From contig NZ_BNBR01000007.1 of the NCBI RefSeq assembly GCF_014656055.1, positions 186,001-250,000 of the forward strand: a stretch of 64,000 bases of DNA, given 5' to 3'. A program made the position numbers and the translations under genes. The stretch's first letter is position 1. Each line of letters starts with the position of its first letter. This document shows, one piece after another, positions 36,414 through 44,078 of this stretch. Below the pieces are notes generated by a model. The model was not told where the DNA came from. It was given only the letters and a program-made list of their open reading frames with translations, and searched no databases. This stretch comes from Streptomyces griseosporeus. Its GTDB lineage: Bacteria > Actinomycetota > Actinomycetes > Streptomycetales > Streptomycetaceae.

Positions 36414-37106
36414 TCAGCTGAGACCCGCCGCCTCCACCAGCGCCCGCATCACCCTCTCGTCCTCTCCCATCTCCGGATGCCACTGCACGCCCACCACCCA
36501 GCCCTCCCGCTCGGGGAGTTCGATCGCCTCCACCGTGCCGTCCTCCGCGTGGGCCGACGCGAGCAGGCCTCTGCCCAGGCGGTCCACGCACTGGTGGTGG
36601 TAGGTGGGGACCGAGGTCTCCTCGGGGACCAGGGCGGCGTAACGGGTGCCGGGGACCGGCTTGACCAGGTGGCGGCCGAAGACGCCGGGCGTCCCGACGT
36701 GGCCCTCGATGTGCTGGGTGAGCGTGCCGCCCAGCGCCACGTTCAGCACCTGCATGCCCCGGCAGACACCCAGCAGCGGCAGCCCGGCCGCCAACGCCGC
36801 CTCCGTGAGCGCCAGTTCCCACGCGTCCCGCTCCCGGGCCGGCGCACCCGTGCGCGGGTGGCGCTCGGCGCCGTAGTGGACGGGATCCACGTCGGGGCCG
36901 CCCGCGATCACCAGGCCGTCCAGGCGGGCCACCGTCGCGGCGGCCCGGGCCGGGTCGTCGGGCGGGAGCATCGCGGCCAGGCCGCCCGCCCGCTGGACCA
37001 GCCGCGGGTAGCCGGCCGGCAGCAGCGCCGCCTCCAGCTCCCACACCCCCCAGCGCGTCCCGGACTCCAGGTACGTGCTCACCCCGATCAGCGGCCTGTC
37101 AGCCAT
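36414..37106 (-). CDS. Class-I glutamine amidotransferase-like gamma-glutamyl hydrolase (PuuD type)
   Basis: 230 residues, ATG at 37106. The catalytic nucleophile lies in LLGVCRGMQVLNVALGG (Cys), and the His-Glu of the triad in GVQWHPEMGED. The N-terminus IGVSTYLESGTRWGVWELEA and GLVIAGGPDVDPVHYG match the PuuD (gamma-glutamyl-GABA hydrolase) group. It would release glutamate from a gamma-glutamylated intermediate, the last step of the pathway whose first step is the GlnA4-like enzyme at 38054. It is followed on its strand by nothing closer than the convergent LysR gene. Its promoter shares the CCAATGG motif with the FadR-type regulator's. Confidence 0.92.
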   Translation of the reverse strand: MADRPLIGVSTYLESGTRWGVWELEAALLPAGYPRLVQRAGGLAAMLPPDDPARAAATVARLDGLVIAGGPDVDPVHYGAERHPRTGAPARERDAWELALTEAALAAGLPLLGVCRGMQVLNVALGGTLTQHIEGHVGTPGVFGRHLVKPVPGTRYAALVPEETSVPTYHHQCVDRLGRGLLASAHAEDGTVEAIELPEREGWVVGVQWHPEMGEDERVMRALVEAAGLS

Positions 37107-37137
37107 GCCACGCGCCCTCCTCCCGCTCCGTCCCTAC

Positions 37138-37144
37138 CCAATGG
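37138..37144. promoter_or_regulatory. CCAATGG motif ahead of the PuuD-type gene
   Basis: CCAATGG, in the context ACCCAATGGAAC, lies about 32 bases upstream of the amidotransferase start. The same heptamer forms the core of the palindrome ahead of the FadR-type gene at 37946-37956. Confidence 0.4.
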
Positions 37145-37191
37145 AACACCTGCGAACCTTTGTGCATGCCGCCCTGCGTCCGGCACGCCCC

Positions 37192-37926
37192 TCAGGTCAA
37201 AAACCCCCGCAGCAGCGCCGCCGTCCCCGCGCAGTGCTCCCGCATGATCTCCCGTGCCCCGTCCGCGTCGCCGTCGAGAACCGCCTCCACCAGCGCCGTG
37301 TGCTGGCGCTGCGAGTGCTCCAGATTGCGCACCAGCAGGGGGATGCAGTCCAGGAGGTCGTTCACCGTGGCCCGTACCGCCGCGTACTGGGCCGTGAGCG
37401 ACGGTGAGCCGCTCAGTTCGGCCAGGGTGAGGTGGAAGAGCGTGTCGCGGCGGCGGTAGTCGGACAGGGGCGCCTCGTGCGTGCCGTCCAGGGCCCGGCG
37501 CAGCCGCTCCGCCTGCTCCCTGGTCAGCCCGTGGCCCGCGCACAGGTCCGCCGCGCCCACCTCCAGCACCTCCCGGAACCGCAACACGTCCTCGACGTCG
37601 ACCTCGGCGATCCGCCGGCGCAGCTCGGCCGCCCCGGGCGTCTCGGTGCGCGACAGCACGAACGTGCCGCCGTAGCGGCCCCGCCGGGACTCCACCAGCC
37701 CCTGGTCCTGGAGGACCTTCAGCACCTCCCGCAGCGTCACCCGGCTCACCCCCAGCCGCTCCGCCAGCTCCCGCTCGGCCGGCAGCCGCCCGCCCGCCGG
37801 CACCAGACCGAGGCGCACGACCTGGAGGATCTGCTCCAGCGCCTCCTCGAAGCCGTTGCCCGCCCGCACCGGCCGCAGCACGGGCGCGAGACGGTCCGCC
37901 GCGCCGCGCCTCGATCCCTCCGGCAT
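37192..37926 (-). CDS. FadR/GntR-family transcriptional regulator
   Basis: 244 residues; ATG 37926 is chosen over the upstream TTG 37947 because GGAAGGGGG precedes it. The winged helix is RLPAERELAERLGVSRVTLR followed by EVLKVLQDQGLVESRRGRYG, and the C-terminal all-helical FCD domain carries DVEDVLRFREVLEVGAADLC and the metal-site histidines (RRRDTLFHLTLAEL, then HSQRQHTALVEAV). It sits between the PuuD-type hydrolase and the divergent glutamine-synthetase-like gene, so it probably controls this amine-catabolic cluster. A perfect small palindrome lies just upstream of its start. Confidence 0.92.
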   Translation of the reverse strand: MPEGSRRGAADRLAPVLRPVRAGNGFEEALEQILQVVRLGLVPAGGRLPAERELAERLGVSRVTLREVLKVLQDQGLVESRRGRYGGTFVLSRTETPGAAELRRRIAEVDVEDVLRFREVLEVGAADLCAGHGLTREQAERLRRALDGTHEAPLSDYRRRDTLFHLTLAELSGSPSLTAQYAAVRATVNDLLDCIPLLVRNLEHSQRQHTALVEAVLDGDADGAREIMREHCAGTAALLRGFLT

Positions 37927-37945
37927 GCCGTCGCGCCCCCTTCCC

Positions 37946-37956
37946 AACCAATGGTT
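37946..37956. promoter_or_regulatory. Candidate FadR-type operator
   Basis: AACCA-A-TGGTT is a perfect palindrome around one base, in the gap between the divergent FadR-type and GlnA4-like genes, 20 bases upstream of the regulator start. Confidence 0.5.
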
Positions 37957-38053
37957 CCCGGCAATACCTTAAGTCTCCCGGCCCGGCCCCAGGCCGTGTC
38001 CGCAAAGTCGGACACGACCTGGCAGCGCACCGACGCCCGTAGGAGGCCCTCCC

Positions 38054-39415
38054 GTGGCAGACCGCACCGCCCCGCTCGGCGTCGAGGAGCTGCACGCCCT
38101 CGTCGCCGGCGGTGAGATCGACACCGTCGTCCTGGCCTTCCCCGACATGCAGGGCCGCCTCCAGGGCAAGCGGTTCGCCGCCCGCTTCTTCCTCGACGAG
38201 GTGCTCCGGCACGGCACCGAGGGCTGCAACTACCTCCTCGCCGTCGACGCCGACATGAACACCGTCGACGGGTACGAGATGTCCTCCTGGGAGCGGGGAT
38301 ACGGCGACTTTGCGATGCGGCCCGACCTCGCCACCCTGCGCCGCGTGCCCTGGAACCCCGGCACGGCCCTGGTGATCGCCGACCTCGCGTGGGACGACGG
38401 CTCGCCCGTCACCGCCGCGCCCCGCCAGATCCTGCGCCGCCAGCTGGACCGCCTCGCCGGTCTCGGGCTGACCGCGCAGGTCGGCACCGAGCTGGAGTTC
38501 ATCGTCTTCCGGGACACCTACGAGCAGGCCTGGGACGCCGGCTATCGCGGCCTCACCCCGGTCAACCAGTACAACGTCGACTACTCCATCCTCGGCACCG
38601 GCCGCATCGAGCCCCTGCTGCGGCGGATCCGCAACGAGATGGCGGGCGCCGGGCTGACCGTCGAGTCCGCCAAGGGCGAGTGCAACCCCGGACAGCACGA
38701 GATCGCCTTCCGCTACGCCGAGGCCCTCGTCACCTGCGACCAGCACGCGATCTACAAGACCGGCGCCAAGGAGATCGCCGCGCAGGAGGGCGTCTCGCTC
38801 ACCTTCATGGCCAAGTACAACGAGCGCGAGGGCAACTCCTGCCACATCCACCTCTCCCTCGCCGACGCCGCCGGGACCAACGCCATGGCGGCAGACGGCG
38901 GCGGCATGTCCGACCTCATGCGGCACTTCCTCGCCGGACAGCTCGCCGCGCTGCGCGAGTTCACCCTGCTGTACGCCCCGAACATCAACTCCTACAAGCG
39001 GTTCCAGCCGGGCTCCTTCGCCCCGACCGCCGTCGCCTGGGGCCACGACAACCGCACCTGCGCGCTGCGCGTCGTCGGCCACGGCCGCTCCCTGCGCTTC
39101 GAGAACCGGTTGCCCGGCGGCGATGTCAACCCGCACCTCGCCGTCGCCGCGATGGTGGCGGCCGGCCTGCACGGCGTCGAGCACAAGCTGGAGCTGCCCG
39201 AACCCTGCCCCGGCAACGCCTACACCGCCGGCTACGCGCACGTCCCCACCACCCTGCGGGAGGCCGCCGAGCTGTGGGAGAACAGCGCCCTGGCCAAGGC
39301 CGCCTTCGGGGACGACGTCGTCGCGCACTACCGCAACATGGCGCGGGTCGAACTGGACGCCTTCGACGCCGCGGTCACCGACTGGGAGCTGCGCCGCTCC
39401 TTCGAACGCATGTGA
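38054..39415 (+). CDS. glnA4: Glutamine-synthetase-like gamma-glutamylamine synthetase (GlnA4 type)
   Basis: 453 residues, GTG at 38054 behind AGGAGG. It has the GS fold motifs VGTELEFIVFRD, GECNPGQHEIAFRYAEALV (metal ligands) and GNSCHIHLSL, and the ATP/glutamate motifs NSYKRFQPGSFAPTAVAWGH and ENRLPGGDVNPHL. It lacks the adenylylated Tyr region of true GlnA. From gene context (PuuD-type hydrolase, FadR regulator, aldehyde dehydrogenase, SDR) it most resembles S. coelicolor GlnA4, reported as a gamma-glutamylethanolamide synthetase; polyamine glutamylation (GlnA3) is the alternative. It likely starts the amine catabolic route by ligating glutamate to an amine. Confidence 0.85.
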   Translation: MADRTAPLGVEELHALVAGGEIDTVVLAFPDMQGRLQGKRFAARFFLDEVLRHGTEGCNYLLAVDADMNTVDGYEMSSWERGYGDFAMRPDLATLRRVPWNPGTALVIADLAWDDGSPVTAAPRQILRRQLDRLAGLGLTAQVGTELEFIVFRDTYEQAWDAGYRGLTPVNQYNVDYSILGTGRIEPLLRRIRNEMAGAGLTVESAKGECNPGQHEIAFRYAEALVTCDQHAIYKTGAKEIAAQEGVSLTFMAKYNEREGNSCHIHLSLADAAGTNAMAADGGGMSDLMRHFLAGQLAALREFTLLYAPNINSYKRFQPGSFAPTAVAWGHDNRTCALRVVGHGRSLRFENRLPGGDVNPHLAVAAMVAAGLHGVEHKLELPEPCPGNAYTAGYAHVPTTLREAAELWENSALAKAAFGDDVVAHYRNMARVELDAFDAAVTDWELRRSFERM

Positions 39416-39423
39416 GGCCCCCC

Positions 39424-40830
39424 TTGTCCGACCAGTCCCCCCAGTCCCACCAGCTGCCCCAGCCCGAGCTGCGGGTGCTCAACCCCGCCACCGAGGAAGT
39501 CGTCGCCACCGTCCCCGCCGCCGTCCCCGCCGACGTGGACGCCGCCGTCGCCCGCGCCGCCCGGGCCCAGACCCGCTGGGCCGCGCTGCCGCCCGGCGAC
39601 CGGGCCCGGCTGCTGCGCCGGTTCGCCGCCACCGTCGACGCCCACCTGGAGGAGCTGGCGCTGCTGGAGGTCCGCGAGGCCGGGCACACCATCGGCAACG
39701 CCCGCTGGGAGGCGGGCAACGTCCGCGACCTGCTGGACTACGCCGCCGGGGGAGTGGAGCGGCTGACCGGCCGCCAGATCCCGGTGCCCGGCGGGCTCGA
39801 CGTGACGATCCTCGAACCCCTCGGCGTGGTCGGCGTCATCGCCCCGTGGAACTTCCCCATGCCGATCGCGGCCTGGGGCACGGCCCCCGCGCTGGCCGCC
39901 GGCAACGCGGTGATCCTCAAGCCCGCCGAGACCACCCCGCTCACCGCCCTGCGCCTCGCCGAACTCGCCCTCGCCGCCGGACTGCCCGAGGGCATCTTCC
40001 AGGTGCTGCCGGGGCACGGGCCGGTCGCGGGCGACGCGCTCGTCGAACACCCCGGCGTCGCCAAGATCGTCTTCACGGGGTCGACGGCCGTGGGCAAGCA
40101 GGTGCTGGCCAAGGGGGCGGCACAGCTCAAGCGCGTCACCCTCGAACTCGGCGGCAAGAGCCCCAACCTCGTCTTCGCCGACGCCGACCTGGAGGCCGCC
40201 GCGGCCGCCGCCCCCATGTCCTTCCTCGACAACTCCGGCCAGGACTGCTGCGCCCGCACCCGCATCCTCGTCCAGGCCTCGGTGTACGACCGCTTCCTCG
40301 CCCTGCTGGCGCCCGCGATCGAGTCCGTCCTCGTGGGCGACCCGGCCGACGAGAGCACCCAGATGGGCCCGCTGATCTCCCGTACCCAGCTCGACCGGGT
40401 CCGCTCCTACGTCGACCCGGACGCCCCCGGCATCCGCGGCAAGGCCCCCGAGGGCCCCGGGTTCTGGTTCCCGCCCACCGTCCTCACCGACGTCGACCCC
40501 CGCGCGCGCGTGGCCGTCGAGGAGGTCTTCGGCCCGGTCGCCGTCGTCCTGCCCTTCGAGGACGAGGCCGAGGCGGTCCGCCTCGCCAACGCCACCGACT
40601 ACGGCCTGTCCGGCTCCGTCTGGACCCGCGACGTCGGCCGCGCCCTGCGCGTCTCCCAGGCGGTGCGCGCCGGGAACCTGTCCGTCAACTCCCACTCCAG
40701 CGTCCGCTACTGGACCCCGTTCGGCGGCTTCAAGCAGTCCGGCCTCGGCCGGGAACTCGGCCCCGACGCCCTGACCGCCTTCACCGAGACCAAGAACGTC
40801 TTCATCAGCACGGAGGGCCCCGCACAGTGA
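39424..40830 (+). CDS. Aldehyde dehydrogenase
   Basis: 468 residues, TTG start at 39424, the only initiator available between the upstream stop and the conserved PELRVLNPATEEVVATVPAA. NAD(P)-binding and catalytic features: IAPWNFPMPIAAWGTAPALA (Rossmann/substrate), VTLELGGKSPNLVFADADLE with the general-base Glu, and NSGQDCCARTRILVQASVYD with the nucleophilic Cys. The C-terminus has NSHSSVRYWTPFGGFKQSGL. In this cluster it would oxidise the gamma-glutamyl aldehyde formed after deamination or dehydrogenation of the glutamylated amine. Its stop overlaps the SDR start (GTGA). Confidence 0.92.
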   Translation: MSDQSPQSHQLPQPELRVLNPATEEVVATVPAAVPADVDAAVARAARAQTRWAALPPGDRARLLRRFAATVDAHLEELALLEVREAGHTIGNARWEAGNVRDLLDYAAGGVERLTGRQIPVPGGLDVTILEPLGVVGVIAPWNFPMPIAAWGTAPALAAGNAVILKPAETTPLTALRLAELALAAGLPEGIFQVLPGHGPVAGDALVEHPGVAKIVFTGSTAVGKQVLAKGAAQLKRVTLELGGKSPNLVFADADLEAAAAAAPMSFLDNSGQDCCARTRILVQASVYDRFLALLAPAIESVLVGDPADESTQMGPLISRTQLDRVRSYVDPDAPGIRGKAPEGPGFWFPPTVLTDVDPRARVAVEEVFGPVAVVLPFEDEAEAVRLANATDYGLSGSVWTRDVGRALRVSQAVRAGNLSVNSHSSVRYWTPFGGFKQSGLGRELGPDALTAFTETKNVFISTEGPAQ

Positions 40831-41618
40831 CCGAGCAGACCGAACAGAACGTGTGCCGTCGTCTCGTCGGCCGTACCGCCGTCGTCACCGGAGCCGGCAG
40901 CGGCATCGGCCTCGCGAGCGCCCGCCGGCTCGCCTCCGAGGGCGCCCACGTCGTCTGCGGCGACGTCGACGAGGCCCGCGGCAAGGCCGCCGCCGAAGAG
41001 GTCGGCGGGCTGTTCGTGAAGGTCGACGTCACCGACCCCGAGCAGGTCGAGGCGCTGTTCAAGGCGGCGTACGACACCTACGGCAGCGTCGACATCGCCT
41101 TCAACAACGCCGGTATCTCCCCGCCCGACGACGACTCCATCCTGGAGACCGGCCTGGAGGCCTGGAAGCGCGTCCAGGAGGTCAACCTCACCTCCGTCTA
41201 CCTGTGCTGCAAGGCCGCCCTGCCGTACATGCGGCGCCAGGGCAAGGGCTCCATCATCAACACCGCGTCCTTCGTGGCCCGGATGGGCGCCGCCACCTCC
41301 CAGATCTCCTACACCGCCTCCAAGGGCGGCGTCCTCGCCATGTCCCGCGAACTCGGCGTGCAGTTCGCCCGCGAGGGCATCCGCGTCAACGCCCTGTGCC
41401 CCGGCCCGGTCAACACCCCGCTGCTGCAGGAGCTGTTCGCCAAGGACCCGGAGCGGGCCGCGCGGCGCCTCGTGCACATCCCGCTCGGCCGGTTCGCCGA
41501 GGCCGAGGAGATCGCCGCCGCGGTCGCCTTCCTCGCCAGCGACGACTCCTCGTTCGTCAACGCCACCGACTTCCTCGTCGACGGCGGTATCTCCGGGGCG
41601 TACGTCACACCGCTGTAG
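40827..41618 (+). CDS. Short-chain dehydrogenase/reductase
   Basis: 263 residues, GTG at 40827. Classical SDR: cofactor motif VVTGAGSGIGLASA, NNAG in IAFNNAGISPPDD, catalytic Ser in NTASFVARMGAATSQI, YxxxK in SYTASKGGVLAMSR, and the closing FLVDGGISGAYVT. Asp at the end of strand 2 (VVCGDVDEARG) suggests NAD(H) preference. Coupled to the aldehyde dehydrogenase; likely oxidises an alcohol group of the glutamylated amine (for example gamma-glutamylethanolamide), which would fit ethanolamine rather than a diamine as substrate. That last point is inference from family chemistry. Confidence 0.92.
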   Translation: MTEQTEQNVCRRLVGRTAVVTGAGSGIGLASARRLASEGAHVVCGDVDEARGKAAAEEVGGLFVKVDVTDPEQVEALFKAAYDTYGSVDIAFNNAGISPPDDDSILETGLEAWKRVQEVNLTSVYLCCKAALPYMRRQGKGSIINTASFVARMGAATSQISYTASKGGVLAMSRELGVQFAREGIRVNALCPGPVNTPLLQELFAKDPERAARRLVHIPLGRFAEAEEIAAAVAFLASDDSSFVNATDFLVDGGISGAYVTPL

Positions 41619-41650
41619 GGGGGTACGAGGCCGCGGCCTACAGTGCCGGG

Positions 41651-42622
41651 ATGAGCATGACGCCCCCGCCCGGCTGGTACCGCGACCCGTCGGCCCCGCA
41701 CGTGGAGCGCTGGTGGGACGGCACGGCCTGGACCGACCACCGGCGCGCGCCCCAGGCACCGGTGCCGCCCACGCCCGCGCCGTTCGCCCCGCACCAGGCG
41801 GGGCCGGGGCAGCCCGCCGGCCCCCGAGGCGGTTCCGGGCGGGCCAGGGCCGTCGCCCTCACCGTGGCCGGTGCCGTGCTGGCCGGCGCGATCGGCACCG
41901 GCGCGTTCCTCCTCGGCCGCGACGACGGCGGCGACGGGGGCACGGGCGGCGGCACCCGGGCGGCCACCGCCCCGGCGACCGGCACCTCCGCGCCGCCCAT
42001 CACCCCGCCCACCAGCGTGCCCCCGTCGTCCGTACCGCCCCCGGCCGACGACCCGGCCGTCGTCGTGGACCAGCTCAACGGCATCACCCTGCCGCTGCCG
42101 GACGGCTGGATCCGCCCGCGGGAGGCCGCCGACCCCGACCTCGTCATGAGCACCGACGGCACCTACGACTGCCCCGGCGACCCCGGCCTGTGCCGCCACG
42201 GCCGGGTCTTCTCGCGCACCGCGACCGCGACCGACGCCACCACCCCCAAGGCCCTGGCGGAGAGCGACATCGCGACCGTGGCCGGCGAGGCGTACGACGA
42301 GGACCGGCTCGGCCGGCGCCCCTTCGGCGGCCTCGTCTCCCACCGGGTCGTCGGCTCCGGCCAGATCGCCGTCGCGGGCCGGGCCGGCTACTACGTGCGC
42401 TGGCGGGTCACCACCGAGAAGGGCCCCGGCGGGTACGTCCAGTCGCTGGCCTTCCCGTCCAGCGTCGGCACCGGCGCGCCGGTCCTCGTCCGGTTGGTCT
42501 TCGACGCCGGCCCCGACGGGCCGCCGCTGTCCCTCATGGACCGCATCACCCGCGGCATCCGCCCCGTCGGCGACGCGGACACGGGCGGCGGCGTGGGCAG
42601 CAGCATCGGCCCCGGCAGCTGA
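41651..42622 (+). CDS. DUF2510 membrane protein
   Basis: 323 residues, ATG at 41651. N-terminal DUF2510 motif PPGWYRDPSAPHVERWWDGT (6-25), a Pro-rich linker, one membrane helix (ARAVALTVAGAVLAGAIGTG, about 69-88), a Thr/Pro-rich stalk, then an extracellular domain of about 170 residues with a Cys pair (CPGDPGLCRHG) and FPSSVGTGAPVLVRLVFDAG near the end. The DUF2510 part faces the cytoplasm. The function is unknown. It lies 32 bases after the SDR gene and may be read through from it, but no functional link is visible. It converges on the aldolase-like gene (7 bases apart). Confidence 0.85.
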   Translation: MSMTPPPGWYRDPSAPHVERWWDGTAWTDHRRAPQAPVPPTPAPFAPHQAGPGQPAGPRGGSGRARAVALTVAGAVLAGAIGTGAFLLGRDDGGDGGTGGGTRAATAPATGTSAPPITPPTSVPPSSVPPPADDPAVVVDQLNGITLPLPDGWIRPREAADPDLVMSTDGTYDCPGDPGLCRHGRVFSRTATATDATTPKALAESDIATVAGEAYDEDRLGRRPFGGLVSHRVVGSGQIAVAGRAGYYVRWRVTTEKGPGGYVQSLAFPSSVGTGAPVLVRLVFDAGPDGPPLSLMDRITRGIRPVGDADTGGGVGSSIGPGS

Positions 42623-42629
42623 CGCCCGC

Positions 42630-43832
42630 TCAGAGGAACGTGCGGCCCTCGCCCCGGTAGGTCGGCACGGTGTCCGTCACGGCGTCCCCCGTCACCAGGT
42701 GCAGCACGTCGAACCGCTCGCACAGCTCACCGGCCTTGGCGTGCCGGAACCACACCTTGTCGCCGATCAGCAGGTCGTCCGCGGCCGAGCCGAGCAGCGG
42801 CGTCTGCACCTCGCCGGGCCCCTCCTGGGGGTCGTACCGCAGACCCTCCGGCAGATACGGCACCGGCAGCCGGTCCCGGCCGGCCGCACCCGAGGCCGGG
42901 TAGCCGCCGCCCAGCACCGTCACCACCCCGACCCCCGGCCGCCGTACGACGGGCTGGGCGAAGAGCGCGGCCGGACGGCCGCTGAACGACGTGTAGTTGT
43001 CGAACAGACGCGGCACGTACAGCCCGGACCCGGCGGCGATCTCGGTGACCGCGTCCTCCGCGGCGGTGTGCTGCACACTGCCGGTGCCGCCGCCGTTGAC
43101 GAACTCCAGCTCCGGTACGACGGCCCGGACCGCCCGCACCACCGCCGCGCGCCGCTCGGCCAGTTCACGCCGGGCCGCGGCCTGCATCAGCCGCACCGCG
43201 CGCGACCGCAGCGGCCGTCCGGCGATCGCGTCGCCGACCCCGGCGATGTGCCCCTCGTACGCCATGATCCCCACCACCCGGAACCCGGGCCGCCGCGCCA
43301 CCGCCCGCGCCAGCTCGGCGACCTCGGCGGGGGAGTGCAGCGGGGAGCGCCGGGCACCGACCCGCACCCGGCCGCCGAGCAGCCTCAGCGAGGTGTCCAA
43401 CTCCAGGCAGACGCGCACCACTTCGCGCCCGTCGCCGCGCGCCGCGTCGATCAGGTCCAGCTGTGCCACGTCGTCGACCATGACCGTGACGGCGGCGGCC
43501 AGCTTGGGATCGGCGGCGAGTTCGGCGTAACCGGCCCGGTCGGCGGACGGGTAGGCGAGCAGCACGTCGTCGAAGCCGGAGCGGGCCAGCCACAGCGACT
43601 CCGCGAGCGTGAACGACATGATCCCCTGGAAACCGTCCCGGGCGAGGACCCGTTCCAGCAGCGCCCGGCAGCGCACGGACTTGCTCGCGACCCGGATCGG
43701 CTTGCCCCCCGCGCGCCGCACCAGATCGTCGGCGTTGGCGTCGAAGGCGTCCAGGTCCACGATCGCGACAGGGGCGTCGAGATGGGCGGTGGCCCGGTCG
43801 TAACGGGCCCGGTCGGCGGCGCGCGCAGTCAT
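42630..43832 (-). CDS. PLP-dependent D-threonine-aldolase/alanine-racemase-fold enzyme
   Basis: 400 residues, ATG at 43832. The alanine-racemase-like barrel begins DAPVAIVDLDAFDANADDLV, and the PLP lysine is in KPIRVASKSVRC. VVGIMAYEGHIAGVGD and EFVNGGGTGSVQ are further family elements. The C-terminal beta domain has LLIGDKVWFRHAKAGELCER with the metal-binding His/Cys expected of the DSD1/D-threonine aldolase family. It probably acts on a D-amino acid as aldolase or deaminase; which reaction cannot be told. The neighbouring genes give no pathway clue. Confidence 0.88.
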   Translation of the reverse strand: MTARAADRARYDRATAHLDAPVAIVDLDAFDANADDLVRRAGGKPIRVASKSVRCRALLERVLARDGFQGIMSFTLAESLWLARSGFDDVLLAYPSADRAGYAELAADPKLAAAVTVMVDDVAQLDLIDAARGDGREVVRVCLELDTSLRLLGGRVRVGARRSPLHSPAEVAELARAVARRPGFRVVGIMAYEGHIAGVGDAIAGRPLRSRAVRLMQAAARRELAERRAAVVRAVRAVVPELEFVNGGGTGSVQHTAAEDAVTEIAAGSGLYVPRLFDNYTSFSGRPAALFAQPVVRRPGVGVVTVLGGGYPASGAAGRDRLPVPYLPEGLRYDPQEGPGEVQTPLLGSAADDLLIGDKVWFRHAKAGELCERFDVLHLVTGDAVTDTVPTYRGEGRTFL

Positions 43833-44078
43833 GGACGAAGCCTGCCACGCCGGATTACCGCAGGGTAGGGGGACGTTCCGGGCAGATGCCCCGGGGGTGC
43901 GGACTGGTTCCCGTTCTGTCACCGACAACCCGTAGAGTGACGCGCACGCACGGAGTTCGCGGCTCCGGCCGCTCGCCGTGCCGGGATGCCGCCCACCCGT
44001 GCGGGTATGCCTGTCGGGTACGCGCTGGGCGGCCCGCGCACGAGGACGACGGCCCGGGGACCAGGAAACGGGGGGTGC

